From NCBI RefSeq assembly GCF_004769665.1, contig NZ_RQGG01000013.1:124001-188000 (forward strand): 64,000 nt of DNA. Direction: 5' to 3'. Both the position numbers and the translations under genes were made by a program. This document shows positions 27,026 through 36,576 of this stretch, piece by piece (the stretch's first letter is position 1; each line of letters begins with the position of its first letter). The notes beneath the pieces were generated by a model that worked only from the letters and a program-made list of their open reading frames with translations, was not told the origin of the DNA and did no database searches. The DNA comes from Leptospira kemamanensis. GTDB lineage: Bacteria > Spirochaetota > Leptospiria > Leptospirales > Leptospiraceae.

Positions 27026-28405
27026 TCAACCTTTAAAAGATTCGAGTTCTGCTACGATTTCTTCCATTTTCATGGAACGAGAACCCTTTACTAAAATCAC
27101 AGTATTTTTAGGAATTTCCTTTTGGATGAAGTGTATGAGATCTTGTTTGTTCGTAAAAAGTTTAGCATGGTTTACTTGCTTTACCATGGGTTTTGTATCT
27201 TCGCCTAACCCTAACAAGATTCCTTTTCCAATTTTTTTCAATTCTTTCCCGATGCGCTCATGGTAAAATTTAGAAAATTTCCCCAATTCTTTCATGGTTC
27301 CAAGAACCCAAACAATATTTTTTCCATCAGCAAATTGCAAACAAGCATCGATACTGGACGACATCGATTCCGGGTTTGCATTATAACAATCATCGATAAT
27401 CGTATAAAATCCTTTTTTGATATTCAATCGTTTGTTTGGACTTTTATAAGAACGAATCGTATTTCGGATTTGCCCGTCTGGAATGCCAAAGTAAGATCCG
27501 ACTGCTACCATACCTCTCACATTACTGAGTAATTTCTGTCCTGGAATTTTCCATTGGATGGATTCCTTTTTCCAATCTAAAACAAATCCATTTTGATTGA
27601 TTTGATTCACTTTTAGATCTGGATTTTTGGTATGTTTCCAGATGATGAGATTTTGTTTAATTTGTTTGGTTCTAATTTTGGCACGGTTTAAAAAATCCAA
27701 ATCATCAGGTACAAACAGTACTCCGTCAGGTCGTAATCCTGTGATGATATCTATTTTTTCTTCTGCAATGTTTTCTCTGGATTTTAAATTTTCGATATGG
27801 GCAGAACCAATATTGGTAATGAGTGCATGAGTGGGTTCGGCAATTCTCGAGAGTCTTTCGATTTCGCCGCGGTGGTTCATACCCATCTCACAAATCACAA
27901 CTCGAGTGAATTCTGTGATCCGAAAGAGTGTGAACGGTAAACCAATTTCGTTATTATAATTTTTCTCCGTAACCACTAGGCTTTTTGGTTCTAAAAAGGA
28001 AAACAATCCACCTAACAAATCTTTTGTAGTTGTTTTTCCAGAAGAACCTGTGATGGCAAGAATCACGGGACAAAATCGATTTCTATGAAAATTGGCAAGG
28101 GTTCCTAGAGAACGGAGTGTATCTTTGACAAAGATTGCTTTTTCTATTTCAGAGGAAGATAAGGATTTGAGAATTGGGTGGTTTTTCTCACATAAAAATC
28201 CAGTGGCACCGTTTCGTAAGGCATCGACAATGAACTCATGACCATCTCTATCTCCACGGAGAGGAACAAAGAGGGTGTTTTTTTTGATTTCCCGAGACGA
28301 GGTAGAAATCCATTGGAATTTTGGATTCTTTGGATTTCCCCAATCTGGTTTCAAGGAAAACAAACTTAGAAGAGTTGACAGGGAATATTCAAATGGTGCG
28401 ATCAT
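27026..28405 (-). CDS. murF: UDP-MurNAc-tripeptide-D-alanyl-D-alanine ligase
   Basis: Completes the UDP-MurNAc-pentapeptide by adding D-Ala-D-Ala. 459 residues. Mur-ligase motifs: TGSSGKTTTKDLL (P-loop, around 120), NNEIGLPFTLF, CEMGMNHRGEIERLS with metal ligands, and DDCYNANPESM near 335, which is typical of MurF. It lies on the opposite strand to the murE-murC operon, upstream of purE-purK, so wall ligases are split between two transcripts here and murD is absent. Divergent from the oxidoreductase gene with 52 nt between. Confidence 0.96.
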   Translation of the reverse strand: MIAPFEYSLSTLLSLFSLKPDWGNPKNPKFQWISTSSREIKKNTLFVPLRGDRDGHEFIVDALRNGATGFLCEKNHPILKSLSSSEIEKAIFVKDTLRSLGTLANFHRNRFCPVILAITGSSGKTTTKDLLGGLFSFLEPKSLVVTEKNYNNEIGLPFTLFRITEFTRVVICEMGMNHRGEIERLSRIAEPTHALITNIGSAHIENLKSRENIAEEKIDIITGLRPDGVLFVPDDLDFLNRAKIRTKQIKQNLIIWKHTKNPDLKVNQINQNGFVLDWKKESIQWKIPGQKLLSNVRGMVAVGSYFGIPDGQIRNTIRSYKSPNKRLNIKKGFYTIIDDCYNANPESMSSSIDACLQFADGKNIVWVLGTMKELGKFSKFYHERIGKELKKIGKGILLGLGEDTKPMVKQVNHAKLFTNKQDLIHFIQKEIPKNTVILVKGSRSMKMEEIVAELESFKG

Positions 28406-28457
28406 AGCTTCTAAGCCAGAATTTCGAAAGAAAGATAGATTTTAAAGAAAAACTTAC

Positions 28458-29498
28458 ATGAAACCACCCAAAATCAAAGTGATTCTCATCGGGTTAGGAA
28501 GGATCGCCTCAAAATTAGAAAAGGATCCATACCGTAAAAAACCCTGCACACATATGGGAGTCCTTGCATCGGCTTTTGGGAAAAAAAATTTTCAGTTTAT
28601 CAGTGGTTTTGATACCAGTTCCCAAGTTTGTGATGAGTTTCGTGCCACATGGAATACGAATGTTTGCATTTTGCCAGAGAAATTAACAAATGAGTTTCGA
28701 TTTCCGAAAGCAGATCTTGCAATCATTGCGACCCCGAGTACTTCCCATGTAAGATTAGCAAAAAAATGTATCGATTCCGAAATTCCAAACATCCTCATCG
28801 AAAAACCAGTTGCGATGCATGTAAAGGATGCGAAGTCCATAGAAACGATGGCTAAAAAAAAGGGAACCAATCTTTGGATCAACCATGAAAGACGATACCA
28901 TCCCAGTTACTTGTTTGTCAAAAATGAACTAACAAAAGGGAATTTTGGCGTTTTAAAATCCATTCGTGCCTCCGTATTTACTTCAGCAAAAAATCCAGGC
29001 ATCGCATTCTCTAAATTTGGTGGAGGACCCTTATTACATGATGGAACCCATGCTGTAGACCTCATCCATTGGATTGTGGGAAAACCAAAACTCATTCATT
29101 CCGTTTTAGATAGACCCAAAAAGGGAATCGTAGAAACAAGAGCCTACGCTTGTTTTCAAACAGAGAACCAAGTGGAAATCACCTTAGATGTATCAGGTGG
29201 ACGTGATTATTTTCAGTTTGAATTGGATCTCCATACAAGCTCTCATCGTATCATTTGTTCGAATGATGGATTTCGTTTTTACCGATCCGTTCCCTCTCGT
29301 TTGTATCAAGGGTTTCATAGTTTGCAAGAGTATACTCCAAAAGGTTTCCCCAAACCTGAATTGTCGAATGCCTTTCTTGGAATTTATACCGAAATTGTGA
29401 ATGTGATCCAAAAGAAACAGATCTATAAAGAAGCCACCATCGCTGACAATGTAAAAATCTTAGAAACAATTGAATCTATCTATAGGAAATCGAAATGA
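28458..29498 (+). CDS. Gfo/Idh/MocA-family oxidoreductase
   Basis: 346 residues. The Rossmann start VILIGLGRIASKLEKDP departs slightly from the usual GxGxxG (GLGRIA), while the NAD-binding segment AIIATPSTSHVRLAKKC and the catalytic lysine motif IEKPVAMH are standard. The C-terminal half matches the family's beta-sheet domain (GGPLLHDGTHAVDLIHWIVG, with the catalytic-region His). These enzymes oxidise or reduce sugars, inositols or bile-pigment-like substrates with NAD(P); the substrate cannot be inferred. Overlaps the next gene by 4 nt, so it is likely co-expressed with the UbiB-like kinase. Confidence 0.88.
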   Translation: MKPPKIKVILIGLGRIASKLEKDPYRKKPCTHMGVLASAFGKKNFQFISGFDTSSQVCDEFRATWNTNVCILPEKLTNEFRFPKADLAIIATPSTSHVRLAKKCIDSEIPNILIEKPVAMHVKDAKSIETMAKKKGTNLWINHERRYHPSYLFVKNELTKGNFGVLKSIRASVFTSAKNPGIAFSKFGGGPLLHDGTHAVDLIHWIVGKPKLIHSVLDRPKKGIVETRAYACFQTENQVEITLDVSGGRDYFQFELDLHTSSHRIICSNDGFRFYRSVPSRLYQGFHSLQEYTPKGFPKPELSNAFLGIYTEIVNVIQKKQIYKEATIADNVKILETIESIYRKSK

Positions 29499-31129
29499 AA
29501 TCCAAACAAAACCGTTCGATTTCCATTTATTCTTTTGTTCTGAAAACCTATTTTCAATATTTGATTTTATCAAAAATTTCAAAACGAGTTCTCTCCAAAG
29601 AAAGGTTTGATACAAAAAGAGTGAGTTTTCTCAAACAAAAGGGGATTGAGACCAAACATCTTTTTTTCCAGTTAGGTGGAGTTTACATCAAAATTGGACA
29701 ATTTTTAAGCAATTTATTTCATATCCTACCAGAAGAATACCTTTGGGAATTACAAGACTTACAAGATAAAATTCCACCTAGGGATTTTTATTCCATCGAT
29801 GCTAGATGGCAAATGGATTATGGAAAATCCATGAATCAAATTTTTACATCCTTGGACACGAACTCCTATGCCAGTGCTTCCACTGCTCAAGTGCATATCG
29901 GTTATTACCAAGAGAAAAAAGTGGCGATCAAAACCCTATACCCAGGCATCGAAGAAACTGCAAAGTCTGATCTTGGAACCATTTCCAAAGTGATTTGGTT
30001 TGTGGATCGATTTGTTGTTCGTGTCTCAGGCAAAGAAGTAGTAGACCAATTACAATCCATGATCCATGCCGAGTTGGATTTACGAACGGAGTTAAAAAAT
30101 CTAAAAATTCTCAAACAGATGTTTGCACTTGAAAAAGATTTTTATATTCCAAATCCCGTGGAAGAACTTTGTAATCGCCACACACTGGTCACTGAGTTTG
30201 TAGAAGGGAAAAAAATTTACGAACTGGATTTAGATTTAGCACCGACTAAACGTAGCCTTCATTTAGAAAAATTAATCCGTGCTTATATCCTAATGATTTT
30301 TGAGTATCGATTCTTTCATGCAGATCCTCACCCTGGGAATTTGATTTTTATGGAAACAGGTGAACTTTGTTTGATCGATTTTGGAGCTGTTCAATCGATT
30401 TCAGAAGAAGAAACTCAAATTTTAGAACGAATTTTAGTTGGTTCCATGCGTAAGGACTACCACCTTGTTTCCGAATCACTTATGGCACTCGGTGCTGTGA
30501 CGGATTCCTTATCCAAAGAAGAATTAACTCAAATCGTAAAATACTCCCTTGAAAAATTAAATCGAATATTAGCCGATACCAATCACTTTCGAAATTTGAG
30601 TTTTGATACTTTAAAACCTGGAGAGGACTTACGTTTTTTAAAAGAAATCCAAGTGAGTTTAAAACGTCTGTTATCGAGTTTAAAGTTGCCACCCAATTTC
30701 TTAAGTTTACACCGAGTGCTTGCCTTACTGTTAGGAAATTCATCGTATTTGGACCCAACACGTTCTATGATTGAATATGCAGAAAAACCGTTTTCCCAAA
30801 TTGTATTGAAGGGAAGTTCACTCAAACGACTTTGGAAGGATGAAGGGGAAGAATTTTTAACCAGTTTATTTTCCTTACCAAAAGAATTGAATGAGTTTCT
30901 CTACAAATGGAATCGGGGCGAATTGACAAAACCCGACCAGTTAAAATCGGAAGAACTTCGATTAAGAGAAATTCTCACCTTTGGGTTCCTCGGATCATTA
31001 TTTTTCTTTTTTGGAATGTATTATGCGGAAAAATCCTGGAAAGAACCAAGCATTATATTTTATATACTATCAGGACTTAGTTTTTGGTCTCTAGCCAAAT
31101 CGAGTCTAAGTTATTGGAAACAAAAATAA
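29495..31129 (+). CDS. UbiB/ABC1-family (ADCK-like) protein kinase-like protein
   Basis: 544 residues. The hallmark KxGQ motif is present ([19 protein letters not shown], near 65-83), followed by the modified kinase core: the Ala-rich-loop region [26 protein letters not shown], the catalytic-loop HADPHPGNL and the metal-binding IDFGAVQ. Two C-terminal membrane helices (about 490-535) give the topology seen in UbiB. The family promotes isoprenoid quinone or lipid handling as an ATPase. Because MqnA in this window points to menaquinone, the partner quinone would differ from the ubiquinone of E. coli. ATGA overlap with the preceding gene; 29 nt before lspA. Confidence 0.9.
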   Translation: MKSKQNRSISIYSFVLKTYFQYLILSKISKRVLSKERFDTKRVSFLKQKGIETKHLFFQLGGVYIKIGQFLSNLFHILPEEYLWELQDLQDKIPPRDFYSIDARWQMDYGKSMNQIFTSLDTNSYASASTAQVHIGYYQEKKVAIKTLYPGIEETAKSDLGTISKVIWFVDRFVVRVSGKEVVDQLQSMIHAELDLRTELKNLKILKQMFALEKDFYIPNPVEELCNRHTLVTEFVEGKKIYELDLDLAPTKRSLHLEKLIRAYILMIFEYRFFHADPHPGNLIFMETGELCLIDFGAVQSISEEETQILERILVGSMRKDYHLVSESLMALGAVTDSLSKEELTQIVKYSLEKLNRILADTNHFRNLSFDTLKPGEDLRFLKEIQVSLKRLLSSLKLPPNFLSLHRVLALLLGNSSYLDPTRSMIEYAEKPFSQIVLKGSSLKRLWKDEGEEFLTSLFSLPKELNEFLYKWNRGELTKPDQLKSEELRLREILTFGFLGSLFFFFGMYYAEKSWKEPSIIFYILSGLSFWSLAKSSLSYWKQK

Positions 31130-31158
31130 ACGGAATTAACTCAAAAATACCCCTTTTT

Positions 31159-31719
31159 ATGAAATTACCAAACACACCCTTTTTCTCAGTATTTAAGCCT
31201 GGTTATTTGGCATTTGTTGCATTTGGTCTTTTTTTAGACTTACTCACTAAATACATCATCATCATCAAAATGTATCGTCATGAAAGTATCCCCGTTCTCG
31301 GTGAATTTTTTAGACTTTCATTAACATTTAACACTGGATTTGTTTTTGGTTTATTCCAAGACAACGCATTACCATCTTTATTTGCCACTGGGTTTGCGAT
31401 CGTATTTTTGATTTTTTACCGATGGCAAAATTCTGATTTAGGGAATGTTTGGGGATGGAATTTTGTGATGGCAGGTGCTTTCGGAAATTTTATCGATAAG
31501 TTTTTTGTTAAAATCCCTGGCAGTGGTTTTCGATTCGGTTTCACTCCTGAAAAACCAGGAATCGAATTTATCGGTGTCGTTGACTTTTTAGACTTTGAAT
31601 GGCCAGACTTCTTACTTTTTGACAGATGGCCTGCGTTTAATGTGGCAGACTCTTGTGTTTCGATTGGAATCGTCATTTTACTCTTTACCATGGACTGGAA
31701 AGAGATGGATAAAAAATAA
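31159..31719 (+). CDS. lspA: signal peptidase II (lipoprotein signal peptidase)
   Basis: 186 residues with four membrane helices, cleaving prolipoproteins before the lipidated Cys. Start ATG at 31159; the frame is open further upstream but that part overlaps the previous gene and is hydrophilic. Conserved segments: [21 protein letters not shown] (family NxGxAFG), GNFIDKFF carrying one catalytic Asp, and VVDFLDF then AFNVADSC carrying the second. Between GNFID and VVDFLDF is a roughly 20-residue insert compared with E. coli LspA, and the usual GNxxDR has Lys instead of Arg. The window codes for several predicted lipoproteins that would be its substrates. Confidence 0.93.
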   Translation: MKLPNTPFFSVFKPGYLAFVAFGLFLDLLTKYIIIIKMYRHESIPVLGEFFRLSLTFNTGFVFGLFQDNALPSLFATGFAIVFLIFYRWQNSDLGNVWGWNFVMAGAFGNFIDKFFVKIPGSGFRFGFTPEKPGIEFIGVVDFLDFEWPDFLLFDRWPAFNVADSCVSIGIVILLFTMDWKEMDKK

Positions 31720-31737
31720 AACCTAAAAATTGAATTT

Positions 31738-31774
31738 AAGGAACTGTTAGACGAATTTAGAAAAACAGTTCCTT
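31738..31774. terminator. stem-loop between lspA and the nitrilase-like gene
   Basis: Perfect 11-bp inverted repeat AAGGAACTGTT (31738-31748) and AACAGTTCCTT (31764-31774) with a 15-nt loop, located between convergent genes. The following T-content is modest on both strands, so efficiency is uncertain, but placement supports a shared terminator. Confidence 0.6.
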
Positions 31775-32483
31775 ATAACAAATAACTCCGCATCACATTG
31801 ACAGAGAGAGTTTTGAAAACATCTTTGTCTTCTTCCACTTTTCCCACTTTCCAATTGATCCCAGAAGGGGATGCATACAAACTACGAGCAGCAATTCCAT
31901 CCGATGGTCCACAAACTCGAATCAGGTGGATATTCTTCGTTTTAGCCAAGGACTCGTAAAAACTTAAGTCTTCCTCATAAGTTCGTTCACTTCTTATGGA
32001 ATCCAAATGGAAAATGATTTCAATATTCTCTTTTTTGAATTCTTCCCAGATGGACTCGTTTTTTAAATCCTCTCCAAGTAAGATTCCAAATCGGAGTCCC
32101 CCCATAATGAAAATCGATTCCGTTTTACCTGGTTTAGTTCCAAGATCTATTTTTTCATTTGGTGTTTTTTTCTCATAAAAGTCTACAAGGACTAACGACT
32201 GTACGATGGGAAGAGCGGAAACTAAATTTCCGTCTTCATTTTTACGATAGTGGCTACCACCGAGGATCACACCTGTAAATTTTTCGGAAATTTCTAAGAG
32301 ATGGTCTTGGTATTCCTTTTCATGTTTTGCCGCATCGGAAGGAGAAACACTTTGGAAGAAATGAGGATATCCTTCTGGTAAAAGTAAAAAATGGGCCTTA
32401 CTTTGTTGGATCTTCGAAATTTCGTCAGGTGTGAATCGTTTGTGTAAATTCTTTTGGTAAATTGCGATTTTGATGACTGCCAT
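31773..32483 (-). CDS. nitrilase-superfamily protein lacking the catalytic cysteine
   Basis: 236 residues with the overall carbon-nitrogen hydrolase pattern. The catalytic Glu is kept (Glu37 in LLLPEGYPHFF), as is the Lys region (YEKKTPNE, Lys105 or 106). The third position, normally the Cys in (R)xGxxICYD, reads RFGILLGEDLKN, so the nucleophile position is Gly137. As read, it cannot hydrolyse by the family mechanism and is probably a binding or regulatory pseudoenzyme. One base is shared with the stop of the next gene upstream (642-residue protein), so both are probably one transcript. There is no frameshift or stop in the gene, which argues for retained function. Confidence 0.8.
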   Translation of the reverse strand: MAVIKIAIYQKNLHKRFTPDEISKIQQSKAHFLLLPEGYPHFFQSVSPSDAAKHEKEYQDHLLEISEKFTGVILGGSHYRKNEDGNLVSALPIVQSLVLVDFYEKKTPNEKIDLGTKPGKTESIFIMGGLRFGILLGEDLKNESIWEEFKKENIEIIFHLDSIRSERTYEEDLSFYESLAKTKNIHLIRVCGPSDGIAARSLYASPSGINWKVGKVEEDKDVFKTLSVNVMRSYLL

Positions 32484-34411
32484 TAAAAGGGATTTCCTGT
32501 CGGTAATATGTCATCGTCGGAAAGATCCTCTAAACTGTCATTTGTTTGCTCAGTTGGAGTTTCCTCTTTGGAAAGAGATTCTTCCGTAGTTGGATTTTTC
32601 CCTTCCAATTCTGCCTTTGGCTCACCCTCGAGTTCGGAAGCATCTGGAGAATCGGATTCCTTGGCAACTTCCATGTCCACACCGAACGAAGATTTCATTT
32701 GTTCTGGCGTTAATTCCACAAGCCCACCAAATAAATCACCAGTTTCGATCCTATCATGAAGGGCGAGTAAGTAACAATAGGCTTCCATGATACATTGTTT
32801 GACCGGTTTTTTGTTCAGTCGCTTTCGCGACTCCATGGAATCCAAAGTCAATACATCATTCATGTTCGCGACGATTTCTTTTTTTCCCTTCATATCTTTG
32901 ATGAGGACGAGAAGGGCATCTCTTGATTTTAAACTAAACTCTTTGATTGCTAAACGAACGGTGCGCGACTGGCCTGTGCGTTTCTGTTCGATTCCTGTGA
33001 GTTTTTTGGAAGCTTCGATGTAATTCACACCAGGATTTGCTTTGTGTTTTTCTAATTCCCTTAGGATATCATGGTAAATGCGAAATTGGTCTATGATGGT
33101 TCGTGTACTTTCATAGATATCCAACATCTTTTGTCTATAATCCACTTTGACCCCATTTAAGGAACCAGGTTTGATATCGATTTTTTTCGTTGTCATAACA
33201 AACGAATACTCATCATCAAATTCATAAAAATAAAAAAGAGACAAAAGAGCTTTGTCTGCATCGGGAATGTTTATATATTCATTTTTTGGATCAAATTTTT
33301 TCCGTAATTTCGGAATGGAATACATTTGCATCAATCGTAATCCATACGCTTGTTCTTTGGACAAAGGAACTTCTTCTTCCTTTTTTTCCTCTTCTTTGGC
33401 AGCGTTTTCCGCATCCCTTTCTTCTTTGGTTTCTACTTGTTTACCACCAGGAACATTTTCACCAGATTTTCGTTGTCCTGGTTTGTCTTCTGGTGTGATG
33501 CCCAAAAGAGTTTCCATATAACGAGAAATGAGTGGGATGTTTTTATTTTCCGCACGGATCACAACCAAATACAAACGATCAAAGAAACCATCGAACAAGG
33601 TATCAATTTCTTGTAATACCTTTCGTTTTTTATTGGCATAAATGAGTGAAGGTTTTCCCTCTAACTTCTGTAATTCGTCGTAAGCTTGCGTAAAAGATTT
33701 TTTTAATGTTTCTTGATAAGGATAAAGGATGTACATCCTTTTAAATAAAGAATATATTTGATTCCGAACTCGTTCAATCGCTACTGGGGACTCAGGAGCA
33801 GTCATAATTGGTTCTGTAATGTCGGTTAATTCTGGTCCGTTGTATAATCTTTGACCCATCGCCAAAAGTTCCACGAGTAGAGGATTGATGCGATCAAGTG
33901 TCTTACTGAGTTGAGGTGAATACTGTTGGTTGGCGAGTAATTCATTTCCACTGTATTGCAATTCGATGAGAGCTTGTTTGGCACGAATGGAAAAGTCATG
34001 CATAAACTTGGGTGTGAGGTCACTCGAACCAAATGGGGTAACTCGTGCTAACCAACATTTCAGTTTGATGGAAAAGCGAGCGGAAAAACTACTGATTTCT
34101 TTTTCGAATTGGGCTTTGGAATCTAGTTGGGATTTGTTGGCATTGGCATCTTCTTTGGAAGGACTCCTTCCTTGGGAAGAACTTCCACCACCACGACTAC
34201 CGGAACGACCTTCGTCACTCCCACGGGAAACAGAACCCTGTCTCACCTTAGGTTCAGGTCGACTTTTTTTGTTGTCATCTTCTTTGGCAGGTGTTTTTTC
34301 TTTGATGACTTCACCACCAGCGCTTTTAAACTTATTGAACATATCCTTTCGTTGAGAATCGTCCAGTTTTCCTACGCCAATCGCTCGTTTGGTATTATCG
34401 AAATCGCCCAT
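32483..34411 (-). CDS. large cytoplasmic protein of unknown family
   Basis: 642 residues from the ATG at 34411 (MGDFDNTKRAIGVG); the frame is open to 34468 with a less likely ATG. No signal peptide or membrane helix. Residues about 25-95 are Lys, Ser, Gly and Arg rich and look disordered (SRGSDEGRSGSRGGGSSSQ), followed by a long predominantly helical region with many Leu, Tyr and Lys (IYSLFKRMYILYPYQETLKK), another Glu/Lys-rich linker near 345-370, and an acidic tail ending DLSDDDILPTGNPF. I recognise no domain. It lies divergent from a MoxR ATPase and VWA gene, so it may be a partner or substrate of that pair; this is inference from position. Confidence 0.75.
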   Translation of the reverse strand: MGDFDNTKRAIGVGKLDDSQRKDMFNKFKSAGGEVIKEKTPAKEDDNKKSRPEPKVRQGSVSRGSDEGRSGSRGGGSSSQGRSPSKEDANANKSQLDSKAQFEKEISSFSARFSIKLKCWLARVTPFGSSDLTPKFMHDFSIRAKQALIELQYSGNELLANQQYSPQLSKTLDRINPLLVELLAMGQRLYNGPELTDITEPIMTAPESPVAIERVRNQIYSLFKRMYILYPYQETLKKSFTQAYDELQKLEGKPSLIYANKKRKVLQEIDTLFDGFFDRLYLVVIRAENKNIPLISRYMETLLGITPEDKPGQRKSGENVPGGKQVETKEERDAENAAKEEEKKEEEVPLSKEQAYGLRLMQMYSIPKLRKKFDPKNEYINIPDADKALLSLFYFYEFDDEYSFVMTTKKIDIKPGSLNGVKVDYRQKMLDIYESTRTIIDQFRIYHDILRELEKHKANPGVNYIEASKKLTGIEQKRTGQSRTVRLAIKEFSLKSRDALLVLIKDMKGKKEIVANMNDVLTLDSMESRKRLNKKPVKQCIMEAYCYLLALHDRIETGDLFGGLVELTPEQMKSSFGVDMEVAKESDSPDASELEGEPKAELEGKNPTTEESLSKEETPTEQTNDSLEDLSDDDILPTGNPF

Positions 34412-34523
34412 ATATTTATTATCGTTCCAATTTCTTAATATGGGAACCCAATTTCTTTCAAAAAGCAATTTTTAGTAGATTCCCCCGTTTTTCGAAAAAG
34501 ATTGGAGTCCAAAAGGTAAAGAC

Positions 34524-35312
34524 ATGGCAGATTACATCCTATCAGAAGACTTAAAAGAAGCAGTACAAGTGGCTGAGATCACAAAGCGCCCACTTCTTTT
34601 GAAGGGAGAACCAGGCACTGGGAAAACCCTTTTGGCAAGTTTCCTCGCAGAGTCCAAAAAACTCACCTTTTACCGATGGCATATCAAATCCACAAGCCTT
34701 GCCAAAGAAGGATTGTACTTTTATGATGCTGTTTCCCGATTGAATGATTCCCGTTTTCCAGAAGAAGAAGCGATGAACCGAGTCAGAGATGTCAAAAATT
34801 ACATTCGGTTAGGTGCTCTCGGGGAAGCCTTTTTAGACCCGAAGAAATCAGTGGTTCTCATTGATGAAATTGACAAAGCGGACATTGAGTTTCCAAACGA
34901 CCTTTTACTCGAATTGGACAAAATGGAATTTTTTATTCCTGAAACCAAGGAACACATTGTAGCCAAAGAACGACCGATCGTCATCATCACATCCAATAAT
35001 GAAAAAGAATTGCCTGATGCTTTTTTAAGAAGATGTATTTTTCATTACATTGAGTTTCCGAAACGAGAGTCCATGAAGGAAATCATCAAAGCCCATTATC
35101 CATCGATTGAAACTGAATTTATGGAAAAGGCACTTGCGATGTTTTATTCCATCCGCAAAATCGAGAGCCTCCGAAAAAAACCGTCTACGAGTGAGTTATT
35201 AGATTGGATCCAAGTGTTACTGGTCTCAGGGGAACGTTTGGAATCGAGTAAAATCCCTTTTGCAGGAACTTTATTCAAATCAGAAGAAGATTACCGAGTG
35301 TATTTAAACTAA
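34524..35312 (+). CDS. MoxR-family AAA+ ATPase
   Basis: 262 residues, short for a MoxR ATPase but containing all core elements: the P-loop GEPGTGKTLLA (Lys34), the Walker B VVLIDEIDKADIEFPNDLLLELDKMEF region, sensor 1 ITSNNEKELPDAFLRRC with an arginine-finger-like RRC, and a lid helix. MoxR ATPases typically work as chaperones with a VWA-domain partner encoded next door, which is exactly the case here (VWA gene begins 2 nt after the stop). A 12-bp palindrome TTTTTCGAAAAA lies upstream at 34488-34499, in the 112-nt gap shared with the divergent unknown gene. Confidence 0.93.
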   Translation: MADYILSEDLKEAVQVAEITKRPLLLKGEPGTGKTLLASFLAESKKLTFYRWHIKSTSLAKEGLYFYDAVSRLNDSRFPEEEAMNRVRDVKNYIRLGALGEAFLDPKKSVVLIDEIDKADIEFPNDLLLELDKMEFFIPETKEHIVAKERPIVIITSNNEKELPDAFLRRCIFHYIEFPKRESMKEIIKAHYPSIETEFMEKALAMFYSIRKIESLRKKPSTSELLDWIQVLLVSGERLESSKIPFAGTLFKSEEDYRVYLN

Positions 35313-35313
35313 T

Positions 35314-36516
35314 ATGTTTTTGGATTTTTTCTACAATCTGCGAAAGGAAACGGTTCCCTGTTCTACAGGCGAACTCATCGCATTTTTAGAAACCATCCGT
35401 AAACTGACGGATCCAACTGGTTACATCAATCTAGACCAATTGTATCGTGTGGGTAGACTTAATTTTGCCAAAGACTTAAAACACTACGACGCGTATGACT
35501 TGGCGTTTGGGAAAACATTTGGAAGTTGGAAGGAAGAAAGAATTCAATTCCGAGAAATTCTTCTGGAATGGTTAGAAGAGAATATTCAGAAAGATCTCTC
35601 CGACGAACAAAAAAACAAAGCACCTAACATGAGTATGGAAGAGGTGATTGAGGAATTAAAAAAACGCCTCGCCGAACAAAAAGAACGCCATGACGGTGGT
35701 AGCAAATGGGTAGGAACTTCGGGAACAAGTCCGTTTGGAAATTCAGGGTTCAATCCAAATGGACTCTCCATCGGAGGCAATACAGAAGGAGAGGGCAATC
35801 GGTCAGGCGTCAGCCTCTGGAATGAACGAAAATACAAAGCCTACCGAGAAGATGAAATTTTAGATACTAGATCCATCCAACTGGCTTTAAAGGAGTTGCG
35901 GTTTCTCAAAAAAGAAGGCAAACGGGAACTCCATGTAGACAAAACCATTGATAAAACTTGTGAGAATGGAGGCGAAATAGAACTTGTCGAAGAAAGAGAA
36001 CGTAAAAATTCCCTTAGGCTAGTTCTCATCATGGACATCGGCGGCAGTATGACTCCTCATTCCGACCGAGTGAGCCAGCTATTCAGTGCTAGTCGGGGTT
36101 TGTATCATTTTAAGGAAGTACACCATTATTATTTTCATAATATCTTCCATGAATACCTGTACGAAAATCACGAATTTCAATCTAGAATCTCTCTGAAACA
36201 TTTTGAAGAAAAATTCCGTAAAAATACAAAACTGATTTTTGTTGGGGATGCTTATATGGCTCCCTACGAACTATTGGGAACTCCATATAATTTGTATGCC
36301 TATCATTCCCAATCCAAAGAAGAAAAAGAGAAAAAAGCCAAAAGTGGATTGGAATGCCTCAAAGAACTTGTAGGTTATTTTCCAGATTCTATTTGGTTAA
36401 ACCCAGAGCCAAAACGATTTTGGGGAGCTCCCACAATCGAAGCCATTGAAGACGTTGTATCAATGTTTCCTCTGACCATTGAAGGCCTTCGAAAAGCGGT
36501 CAAACACCTGGTTTAA
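35314..36516 (+). CDS. CoxE-type VWA-domain protein, partner of the MoxR ATPase
   Basis: 400 residues. The N-terminal half (about 1-200) is helical and charged with a Gly/Ser/Asn-rich linker (GTSGTSPFGNSGFNPNGLS). A VWA-like domain occupies about 215-400. Its metal-site motif is LIMDIGGSMTPHSD, that is DxGxS in place of the canonical DxSxS; such a substitution is frequent in CoxE-like proteins, as far as I recall, so it need not be inactive. The later TKLIFVGDAYMAPYELL and the C-terminus resemble CoxE. Follows the MoxR gene with 2 nt between, implying a functional pair for maturation or remodelling of a target that is not identified here. Confidence 0.88.
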   Translation: MFLDFFYNLRKETVPCSTGELIAFLETIRKLTDPTGYINLDQLYRVGRLNFAKDLKHYDAYDLAFGKTFGSWKEERIQFREILLEWLEENIQKDLSDEQKNKAPNMSMEEVIEELKKRLAEQKERHDGGSKWVGTSGTSPFGNSGFNPNGLSIGGNTEGEGNRSGVSLWNERKYKAYREDEILDTRSIQLALKELRFLKKEGKRELHVDKTIDKTCENGGEIELVEERERKNSLRLVLIMDIGGSMTPHSDRVSQLFSASRGLYHFKEVHHYYFHNIFHEYLYENHEFQSRISLKHFEEKFRKNTKLIFVGDAYMAPYELLGTPYNLYAYHSQSKEEKEKKAKSGLECLKELVGYFPDSIWLNPEPKRFWGAPTIEAIEDVVSMFPLTIEGLRKAVKHLV

Positions 36517-36576
36517 AGCTTTAAATCCTTAGTTTTGATTCATTTTCTGATTTTAATTTGTCGTTAATAGAAGTAA

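Noticed and set aside
34488..34499. TTTTTCGAAAAA palindrome as an operator
   Set aside because: Only 12 nt and mostly A/T; common by chance, so kept as a remark and not as a feature.
36512..36525. TTTAAAGCTTTAAA palindrome at the VWA stop codon
   Set aside because: Low complexity; overlaps the stop codon; no support as a terminator.
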